DNA of 6,780 nt from an uncultured Lachnospiraceae bacterium (lineage in GTDB: Bacteria; Bacillota; Clostridia; Lachnospirales; Lachnospiraceae), in contig CAKRJK010000077.1 of NCBI GenBank assembly GCA_934351705.1, positions 1-6,780 on the forward strand, given 5' to 3'. Below, piece after piece: positions 1-4,436 of this stretch. Each line of letters begins with the position of its first letter. Within the stretch, counting starts at the first letter, position 1. A program made the translations under genes and the position numbers. The notes beneath the pieces are model-generated. The model worked only from the letters and a program-made list of their open reading frames with translations. It made no database searches and had not been told where the DNA came from.

Positions 1-1882
1 TTAATAAGTCAATCTCTACCAGATATTTTACGTTCTGGTTTGCGAGAGCCTGGCTGATGTCTTTTGCCTGAATGTTTAATGCGTAGTTTCCGTCAGCTAA
101 TCCCTGTGGGAATTCAATACTTCCGTTTACACTTGCATTGTTTGCTGTTGAAACAGTGGTGGAAGTACTTGGAGCACTCGGAGTACTTGGGGTGCTTGGA
201 GTACTTGGTGTTGACGGGGTACTCGGTGTCGGATTTTCAGGTGTTGGGTTCTCCGGTGTTGTCGGAGTGGTTGTCTTTTTGTATCCGCAGATGATACAGG
301 TGTCGTATGTGTTATTTCCACCGAAGTTGTGTGCTGCCTCGTCTCTCTTTCCTTTGTCAGGATCAGGGCAGTCCGGATCGGTGCAGATGCTCCAATGTGT
401 GTACTCATTATATGCGTAATGGTTAGAGCCTGTATACTGGTGTGTATGTGTCGGTGTCGGTGTCGGTGTACTTCCGACTGTCAGAGTAAATGTCTCGTCT
501 TCAAGACCTGTTTTCACTGTATAATTATAGGTAACAGTTGTCGCACCGCTGTCTACGGTTAATGTGGTGCCGGATACGGTACCACCTGTCCAGTTGCTTG
601 CTTTGCTGATATCAAAGCCGGATACAGCGGTCAGCTTGCTTAAATCAAACTGGTTATTGGAATCCAATGTAATATAGTAGTTATTGCCGGTTGCTTTGAA
701 ATAATTGTTGGCAAAACTTTCACTGGAGCCGTGTTTGATATCCACCTGATTGCTCAAATCAAGAGCGGTAAGTTGATTGTTCTGACACAATAATTCACTT
801 AATTTAGGGCAGTTGCTTACGTCAAGTTTGGTCAACTGATTATCCTGACAATGTAAAAACTCTAAGTTTGTCAAAGCACTTACATCCAAAGAGGTTAAAC
901 CGGTATTGTTGCAGTAGAAAAGTCCAATATTTGTGGCACCTGAAATGTCGAGATTGTCAGACAATTTCGGGTTATCATCGCACTGGAAGTTATACAATGA
1001 ACTACAATTTTTAACCTTAAGGGAACTCAGGTTGTTGTTGGAGCAATACAAATATTTCAATGAATTGCAACCGCTTACATCAAGTGAGGTTAAGCGACTG
1101 TTTACACAGTTCAAGGTCTCCAAAACAGGTAAGGTTCCGATTGTCAGAGTCTCTAATTTACTGCCGCCTACGTACAACTTTGCTAAGTGGGATAAACTGC
1201 TTACATCCAAAGAGGTCAAATCTGTACCGGTGGCATAAAGTGTTCCTAATGAGGAACAATCGCTGAGATTCTTCAAAGAAACCAATGGATTGTCGCTGCA
1301 TTCAAGGTATGTCAAATTAGCGTGACCGGCTACATCAATTTCCGATAACTTATTCGTACGGATCGTTGCACCCTTCAAAGCAGGGGTATTTGACATGTCC
1401 AATGATGCAAGATATGAATTGCCAAAGCAGTGCAGCTCTGTAAGGTTTGTATTCTTGGATACATCCAAAGAAGTCAAACGTGTATTTTGTACATAAAGCT
1501 CTGTCAGCGCTGTGTTCTTACTGAGGTCTAAGAATTTCAGCGATGGGTTATTTTGTAGCTTTAATGTTTCAAGACTTGTAAAATATTCAATTCCTGTCAA
1601 ATCCAGATTAGCGTCGTTACGACCTAAGCCGGTAAGATCCATATAGGTAACAGCGGCAAGCTCCTCCTCGCTTAAGACTCCGTCGCCGTTTGTGCCGCCT
1701 TCCTCGGTAGCGGCAGGAAGCGTATCATATTGAGCGATACGCTCTCTGAAGTTGGCATCAGGGAAATTTGCCGGGGTTATCTCCACTGAGTTTGTTGCGT
1801 GTCCGATTAATGGCAACATGGAGAAAACCATACACATAGTCAATCCTGTTGCAAGAACACGTTGTCTTATTTTTTTGTTCAT
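1..1882 (-). CDS. Secreted leucine-rich-repeat surface protein (partial, C-terminus outside window)
   Basis: Read from ATG at 1882 on the minus strand, 627 codons stay open to the left edge, so the C-terminus is missing. Residues 1-29 are a signal peptide: basic MNKKIRQR, a hydrophobic core and a GHA cleavage site. Residues 36-80 (FPDANFRE, then NGDGVLSEEEL at 65-75) are an EF-hand-like calcium-loop segment common in front of LRR blocks of clostridial surface proteins. About twelve LRR units of 21-23 residues follow (about 95-382), pattern LDVSxNxxLxxLxCxxNxLTS. Residues about 408-470 look like an all-beta Ig-like module. H496, C500, C505, H518, C529 and C532 form a zinc-ribbon-like cluster. 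A Pro/Ser/Thr linker (537-577) leads to a further domain cut by the window edge. The protein probably acts outside the cell in adhesion or ligand binding; the ligand is unknown and the anchor is not visible. The start is supported by an AAAGGAG site at 1890-1896. The LRR and secretion calls are firm; the role is inference. Confidence 0.93.
   Translation of the reverse strand, partial: MNKKIRQRVLATGLTMCMVFSMLPLIGHATNSVEITPANFPDANFRERIAQYDTLPAATEEGGTNGDGVLSEEELAAVTYMDLTGLGRNDANLDLTGIEYFTSLETLKLQNNPSLKFLDLSKNTALTELYVQNTRLTSLDVSKNTNLTELHCFGNSYLASLDMSNTPALKGATIRTNKLSEIDVAGHANLTYLECSDNPLVSLKNLSDCSSLGTLYATGTDLTSLDVSSLSHLAKLYVGGSKLETLTIGTLPVLETLNCVNSRLTSLDVSGCNSLKYLYCSNNNLSSLKVKNCSSLYNFQCDDNPKLSDNLDISGATNIGLFYCNNTGLTSLDVSALTNLEFLHCQDNQLTKLDVSNCPKLSELLCQNNQLTALDLSNQVDIKHGSSESFANNYFKATGNNYYITLDSNNQFDLSKLTAVSGFDISKASNWTGGTVSGTTLTVDSGATTVTYNYTVKTGLEDETFTLTVGSTPTPTPTHTHQYTGSNHYAYNEYTHWSICTDPDCPDPDKGKRDEAAHNFGGNNTYDTCIICGYKKTTTPTTPENPTPENPTPSTPSTPSTPSTPSTPSAPSTSTTVSTANNASVNGSIEFPQGLADGNYALNIQAKDISQALANQNVKYLVEIDLL
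164..226. repeat. Seven 9-bp tandem repeats coding Pro-Ser-Thr linker
   Basis: Seven consecutive 9-bp units start at 164, 173, 182, 191, 200, 209 and 218. AGTACTTGG is repeated exactly three times and the others vary mainly at wobble positions. On the minus strand each unit encodes Pro-Ser-Thr, with one Pro-Ser-Ala. They form part of the flexible wall-spanning linker of the LRR protein. Because the unit is a multiple of three, gain or loss of units changes linker length without a frameshift. Confidence 0.85.
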
Positions 1883-1926
1883 AGGGATACTCCTTTCTTT
1901 TCTTGTAAATATACATTCTTTTTCAT
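1879..1926 (-). CDS. 15-residue leader ORF overlapping the LRR gene start
   Basis: ATG at 1926 (minus strand) opens a 15-codon frame, MKKNVYLQEKKGVSL, ending in TGA at 1879-1881. It has a perfect AGGAGG ribosome binding site (1935-1940) with an 8-nt spacer, stronger than the AAAGGAG site of the LRR gene. That second site lies inside the small frame, and its stop overlaps the LRR start as ATGA. This is the arrangement expected for translational coupling: ribosomes finishing the small frame can restart on the LRR gene. The peptide is lysine-rich with no membrane segment, so it probably acts by being translated rather than as a product. No homologue is recognised. The frame could still be incidental, but optimal SD, spacing and stop/start overlap together make chance less likely. 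Confidence 0.55.
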   Translation of the reverse strand: MKKNVYLQEKKGVSL

Positions 1927-1934
1927 AGAAAAAA

Positions 1935-1940
1935 CCTCCT
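1935..1940 (-). promoter_or_regulatory. Perfect Shine-Dalgarno (AGGAGG) of the leader ORF
   Basis: The plus strand reads CCTCCT here, which is AGGAGG on the minus strand, 8 nt before the ATG at 1926. It lies 52 nt upstream of the LRR start codon, too far to serve that gene directly, so it supports translation of the small leader frame. Confidence 0.7.
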
Positions 1941-1992
1941 AAAAAATGTTCCTGTCTTGTCAGATGTATGTTCTGCATTTTAAGACAACTAT

Positions 1993-2021
1993 ATTATACT
2001 ATTTTTTAGTCATTGACATGG
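1993..2021 (-). promoter_or_regulatory. Promoter of the LRR gene: consensus -10, weak -35
   Basis: A perfect TATAAT on the minus strand occupies 1993-1998. At a 17-bp spacing the -35 position (2016-2021) reads CCATGT, far from TTGACA, and there is no TGn extension. Transcription would start near 1986, giving a leader of about 60 nt before the small ORF. A good -10 with a poor -35 next to inverted repeats suggests an activator-dependent promoter; that part is inference. Confidence 0.5.
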
Positions 2022-2058
2022 AAGAATTGCCAAAAAGTCAATGTCTAATTTGGCAATT
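2011..2058. promoter_or_regulatory. Two interleaved perfect inverted repeats upstream of the LRR promoter
   Basis: CATTGAC (2011-2017) is matched by GTCAATG (2037-2043), and AATTGCCAAA (2025-2034) by TTTGGCAATT (2049-2058). The order is arm X, arm Y, X complement, Y complement. The block begins at the -35 region of the minus-strand promoter and extends to about -70, a usual place for an activator or repressor. No regulator family is recognised from the half-sites. If transcribed, the same arms would have pseudoknot topology. Confidence 0.5.
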
Positions 2059-2120
2059 TTGGGAAAAATAGGGAAGTTTTGTATTTGAATCAATATAATA
2101 AATTGTAAAGTGAAAAATGC

Positions 2121-2149
2121 TTGACAGAAAAGGTATTCTGTCATATTAT
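2121..2149 (+). promoter_or_regulatory. Strong promoter of the small repeat RNA, with operator-like spacer
   Basis: TTGACA (2121-2126), a 17-bp spacer and TATTAT (2144-2149) make a near-consensus housekeeping promoter, with a start expected near 2156. A perfect inverted repeat, TGACAGAA (2122-2129) and TTCTGTCA (2136-2143) separated by 6 bp, fills the space between the two boxes. A protein bound there would block RNA polymerase, so it reads as an operator. The binding protein is unknown. Confidence 0.8.
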
Positions 2150-2195
2150 GATGCTACAAAGAATAGTTTGATTAGAACTTGAAGAGAATGTATAT

Positions 2196-2259
2196 GTCGG
2201 ATATGAGACTTAAAACCATATCGAGTGGTCGGACTGGAGACCTTAAACCCATTCGAGTG
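2196..2259 (+). repeat. Two exact-period 32-bp tandem repeats in the small RNA
   Basis: Unit 1 is 2196-2227 and unit 2 is 2228-2259, directly abutting, with 24 of 32 positions identical and no gap. Both begin GTCGGA and end TCGAGTG. The stem is positions 5-10 with 22-27 of each unit (2200-2205 with 2217-2222; 2232-2237 with 2249-2254). Two base pairs change on both sides between units (A2203-T2219 to T2235-A2251; T2204-A2218 to G2236-C2250), and one pair is lost (C2234/T2252). The period is not a multiple of three, so the repeat is not peptide-driven. Confidence 0.8.
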
Positions 2260-2283
2260 TAGAGACAACTACTAAAAATCTCG

Positions 2284-2313
2284 AGAGGAATGATACCTTG
2301 TCATTCCTCTTTT
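2284..2313 (+). terminator. Rho-independent terminator between small RNA and candidate toxin gene
   Basis: AGAGGAATGA (2284-2293) pairs perfectly with TCATTCCTCT (2301-2310) around a 7-nt loop, followed by a short run of T ending at 2313. The stem is strong but the T tract is only about four bases, so partial readthrough into the downstream gene is plausible. That is what type III toxin-antitoxin operons use to make more RNA than toxin. Confidence 0.85.
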
Positions 2314-2343
2314 GATATTATTAAAGATGTTATTTTTTACATA

Positions 2344-2350
2344 GGGGAGG
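2344..2350 (+). promoter_or_regulatory. Shine-Dalgarno placed unusually close to the start codon
   Basis: GGGGAGG ends one base before the ATG at 2352, whereas 5-9 nt is usual. No other in-frame start with a better site is visible: upstream codons hold none before the stop at 2322-2324, and GTG at 2379 has only weak AAAGA. Initiation is probably inefficient. Confidence 0.55.
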
Positions 2351-2351
2351 A

Positions 2352-2975
2352 ATGAGTACGGCGGGATTTAAAGAACGTGTGAAAGAGGAAGCCATAGCGA
2401 ATGCAAAAATATATGAGAGTAATTTTGTACAATACGAATATCTTATTTGTTCAAAGGCATTTGAGGACGGATACCATGTGATAAAATCAGATCAAGGGAA
2501 CTATCTTCATCTGATAGGAATACATACAGAGTTGACAGCGGATGATTTTTTTAAGAAGTGTATACAAGGAAAGCTGGAAGAAAGTGATTTTGATTTTGTA
2601 AAGCCAAATAAATCAGAGAAATCCGTAAAGGGTTCTGTGAGAGAAAAAATAAAGGTGTTGCCTTTGATAGGAGAGTTGTTTTCTCAAGCGTTACTGGCAG
2701 AAGACAATTTTAAAAAGAATAAGGTGGAATGTGCTTTTGCGACAACCAATAATACCTGTACGTTGGGATTTGCTGTTTCCGATCGACCGAAATCATTGTT
2801 AAAAGGGAATAAATTGGAAAATGGCAAAGCCAAAAGAGTCGATTTAATCTTTAGAAGACCGAGAAGTAACAAAGAAAAATATACCGAGTTGATTTTTGGA
2901 AATCTCAACGATGTTGTTCGGTATAAAGAAGATATAGAAAGTTTAATTTCAGATGATTTTTTTGAACATAAATAA
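2352..2975 (+). CDS. PBECR4-like putative nuclease (candidate toxin)
   Basis: The protein is 207 residues, with no signal peptide or membrane segment, so it is cytoplasmic. The N-terminal part (1-45) is helical. HLIGIH (53-58) followed by ADDFFKKCIQGKL (63-75) resembles the His-Leu-x-Gly core and following helix of the PBECR4 family, one of the barnase/EndoU/colicin E5-D/RelE-like nuclease folds. SDRPKSLLKGNKL (143-155) and the basic strand RRPRSNKEKY (168-177) fit the C-terminal sheet. By family, such domains are predicted RNases; H53, H58, K151 and R168-R171 are candidate active-site or RNA-contacting residues, which is inference. It follows a repeat RNA and its terminator, and has its own terminator. 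Sampled lines average about 35% GC, below the neighbouring ABC genes. It lacks the motifs I know for ToxN, CptN or TenpN. The family call is from memory, without a profile search. Confidence 0.6.
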   Translation: MSTAGFKERVKEEAIANAKIYESNFVQYEYLICSKAFEDGYHVIKSDQGNYLHLIGIHTELTADDFFKKCIQGKLEESDFDFVKPNKSEKSVKGSVREKIKVLPLIGELFSQALLAEDNFKKNKVECAFATTNNTCTLGFAVSDRPKSLLKGNKLENGKAKRVDLIFRRPRSNKEKYTELIFGNLNDVVRYKEDIESLISDDFFEHK

Positions 2976-2986
2976 TTAATATTACC

Positions 2987-3029
2987 AAACGGAGCAAATA
3001 AAACAAAGGATTTTATTTGTTCCGTTTTT
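2987..3029 (+). terminator. Strong terminator after the candidate toxin gene
   Basis: AAACGGAGCAAATAAA (2987-3002) pairs with TTTATTTGTTCCGTTT (3012-3027) along 16 positions with a single G-U pair, around a 9-nt loop and ending in TTTTT. It starts 11 bp after the stop codon and closes the unit that begins at 2121. The A-rich 5' arm means it could also work on the opposite strand. Confidence 0.9.
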
Positions 3030-3067
3030 CTTGTTTCTTAACATTTTCTTAAAAACGAAGAACTCGT

Positions 3068-3096
3068 TTGACCTGCTTTTTATCGTGTGTTATATT
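3068..3096 (+). promoter_or_regulatory. Promoter of the GntR/ABC operon
   Basis: TTGACC (3068-3073), a 17-bp spacer and TATATT (3091-3096), with TGT just before the -10 box as an extended -10. A TATTAT at 3093-3098 is an overlapping alternative with 19-bp spacing. Transcription should start around 3103, inside the inverted repeat below, leaving a leader of about 60 nt before the GTG start. Confidence 0.75.
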
Positions 3097-3125
3097 ATGT
3101 GTACTACAAACAATAGTACACATAA
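3095..3125. promoter_or_regulatory. 12-bp inverted-repeat operator, probable site of the GntR repressor
   Basis: TTATGTGTACTA (3095-3106) and TAGTACACATAA (3114-3125) are perfect inverse complements separated by 7 bp. The repeat overlaps the -10 box and the transcription start of the operon whose first gene is a YtrA-type GntR repressor. GTGTA...TACAC half-sites in this position fit autorepression by that subfamily. The link between site and repressor is inferred from position. Confidence 0.8.
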
Positions 3126-3165
3126 AACACTTGCGGATTTGGCATATATGGAAAGGGGGTATTAT

Positions 3166-3540
3166 GTGATAAATCTGGATTATCGTGATGCGAAACCCAT
3201 CTATCTTCAAATCAAGGACGGAATCAAAAAATTAATTATTACAGGTGCAATCGAGCAGGATGAAAAACTTCCGTCTGTGCGGGAGATGGCGGCAATGTTA
3301 GCCATCAATCCGAACACGATCCAAAAGGCGTATCGTGAATTGGAGGCAGAAGGTTATCTTTACAGCGTTTCCGGGAAAGGCACGTTTGCATCACTTGACA
3401 CAGCGGCGGAGGACATACGGCGAAAAGAATTGTTAGAGCAGTTGTCGGAAACCGTAGAAGAACTTATGTATTTAAAGATGAGTGAAAAAGACCTAAAAGA
3501 TTATATCGGGCAAGTGATAAGAGGGAGGAACACACAATGA
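3166..3540 (+). CDS. GntR-family transcriptional repressor, YtrA subfamily
   Basis: The best start is GTG at 3166: AAAGGGGG (3152-3159) sits 6 nt upstream, while in-frame ATGs further up (3031, 3148) lie in the preceding terminator or the leader and lack such a site. This gives 124 residues, the usual YtrA-subfamily size. The winged helix-turn-helix covers about 10-76, with LPSVREMA (35-42), recognition helix NPNTIQKAY (48-56) and wing GKGTF (70-74). Residues 80-124 are a short helical dimerisation tail rather than a large ligand domain, which defines this subfamily. Such proteins repress ABC transporter operons and respond to cell-envelope antibiotics or related stress. The stop overlaps the next start as ATGA, and the 12-bp inverted repeat at the promoter is the likely binding site. 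The inducer cannot be read from sequence. Confidence 0.93.
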   Translation: MINLDYRDAKPIYLQIKDGIKKLIITGAIEQDEKLPSVREMAAMLAINPNTIQKAYRELEAEGYLYSVSGKGTFASLDTAAEDIRRKELLEQLSETVEELMYLKMSEKDLKDYIGQVIRGRNTQ

Positions 3541-4436
3541 TAGAGGTAACAAATCTGGTGAAAGAATTTGACGGATTCCGGGCATTGGAAGGTACCAATC
3601 TTCATGTAAAAAAAGGAACAGTCTACGGACTGGTAGGACCGAACGGAGCGGGAAAGTCAACCCTGATCCGCCATCTGACAGGAATTTACAGACAGGATGA
3701 AGGAGAGGTTAAGATTGGCGGGGAAGCGGTATATGAGAATGCGGCTGCAAAAGCCAAGATAGCCTATATTCCCGATGAACTGTTCTTTTTCATGCAGGCA
3801 AATACACTGGAGATGAAGAAGTTCTATGAGGGAATCTATCCGTCTTTTGACACAGAACTTTTTGAAAAGATCGGAAAAGTATTTCCGAATATCAATCCAA
3901 AACAGACCATCCGCAGGCTTTCCAAAGGAATGCAGAAGCAGGTTGCGTTCTGGCTTGCGATCAGTTGTCGTCCGGAGATTATGATTCTGGATGAACCGGT
4001 TGACGGACTGGACCCGGTGATGAGAAGACAGATCTGGCGGCTGATCATGCAGGATGTGACAGAGTACGGAACAACCGTGCTGGTATCGTCGCACAATTTG
4101 AGGGAACTGGAAGATGTCTGTGATCATGTGGGAATCATGAATCACGGAAAAGTGATGATTGAACGCTCCTTGAGTGATCTGCAGGGAAGTGTCTGCAAGA
4201 TTCAGGCGGCATTCCAAAACGAGATGCCAAAACTTTCGGATGATTTCGAGGTGCTGCATATGGTGAATACGGGAAGGGTATATACCATGATCGTCAAAGG
4301 GGATGCAAGCAGGGTACAGGCGGAACTGGAGGCGATGAAACCGATGTTTATCGACGTGTTGCCGCTAAGTTTGGAAGAAATATTTATTTACGAATTAGGA
4401 GGTGAAGATTATGCAGTCCAAGACATCTTATTTTAA
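3537..4436 (+). CDS. ABC transporter ATP-binding protein (ABC-2 / YtrB-BcrA type)
   Basis: This 299-residue ATPase energises the membrane partner encoded next. Walker A is GPNGAGKST (34-42), the signature LSKGMQKQ (128-135), Walker B IMILDEP (148-154), the D-loop GLDP (157-160) and the switch histidine H186 in SSH. All catalytic elements are present, so the protein should hydrolyse ATP. The Q-loop position reads YIPDE (78-82), with Asp where many ABC proteins have Gln. A tail of about 80 residues after the nucleotide-binding domain is usual for BcrA/YtrB-like proteins. The start is ATG with GGGAGG 8 nt upstream (3523-3528), overlapping the GntR stop by 4 bp, so translation is probably coupled. 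It works at the inner face of the membrane, most likely exporting or relieving an envelope-active compound; the substrate is unknown. Confidence 0.95.
   Translation: MIEVTNLVKEFDGFRALEGTNLHVKKGTVYGLVGPNGAGKSTLIRHLTGIYRQDEGEVKIGGEAVYENAAAKAKIAYIPDELFFFMQANTLEMKKFYEGIYPSFDTELFEKIGKVFPNINPKQTIRRLSKGMQKQVAFWLAISCRPEIMILDEPVDGLDPVMRRQIWRLIMQDVTEYGTTVLVSSHNLRELEDVCDHVGIMNHGKVMIERSLSDLQGSVCKIQAAFQNEMPKLSDDFEVLHMVNTGRVYTMIVKGDASRVQAELEAMKPMFIDVLPLSLEEIFIYELGGEDYAVQDILF

Larger units (their letters stand above)
2156..2313 (+). ncRNA. Structured small RNA with tandem repeats; candidate type III antitoxin RNA
   Basis: The RNA is bounded by the promoter at 2121-2149 and the terminator at 2284-2313, giving about 155 nt. 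Its core is two 32-nt direct repeats (2196-2259) that each fold into a hairpin with an 11-nt AGAC-containing loop. A degenerate third unit (GAGAC at 2262, TCGAG at 2281) abuts the terminator. Loop bases GACT (2207-2210) can pair with GGTC (2227-2230), so the first unit could form an H-type pseudoknot, as known type III antitoxin RNAs do. No tRNA, 6S, T-box or riboswitch signature was recognised. The next gene on the same strand, 38 bp past the terminator, is a candidate nuclease, so the RNA is either its antitoxin or its cis-regulatory leader. Exact ends are inferred. Confidence 0.6.

Noticed and set aside
933..1266. Plus-strand open frames within the LRR gene
   Set aside because: They are antisense to a continuous 627-codon minus-strand gene with a signal peptide and regular LRR pattern, so they are by-products of its codon use.
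1953..1987. Hairpin TGTCTT/AAGACA in the 5' leader of the LRR transcript
   Set aside because: The arms are six bases with a 23-nt loop, and one arm falls at the uncertain transcription start; too weak to call.
2091..2100. TATAAT on the plus strand at 2094-2099 as a promoter
   Set aside because: At 17-bp spacing the -35 position reads GGGAAG, and no extended -10 is present; the promoter at 2121-2149 is far better.
2188..2262. 24-codon frame inside the small RNA (MYMSDMRLK...)
   Set aside because: It has no convincing Shine-Dalgarno, and the 32-nt repeat period is not a multiple of three, so the two repeats encode unrelated peptides while keeping RNA pairing. A structural RNA explains the region better.
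2196..2285. Mini CRISPR array
   Set aside because: The repeats abut without unique spacers, differ at 8 of 32 positions, and no cas gene is present.
3031..3165. ATG at 3031 or 3148 as GntR start
   Set aside because: The extension would translate the end of a terminator, the promoter and the operator; it has no family resemblance, and the GTG at 3166 has a well-placed SD.
3657..4259. 200-codon minus-strand frame opposite the ABC ATPase
   Set aside because: It lies wholly within a gene with all ABC motifs and shows no recognisable domain or SD-supported start.
4402..4410. GTG at 4402 as permease start
   Set aside because: It overlaps the AGGAGG that serves the ATG at 4411, so it has no SD of its own.
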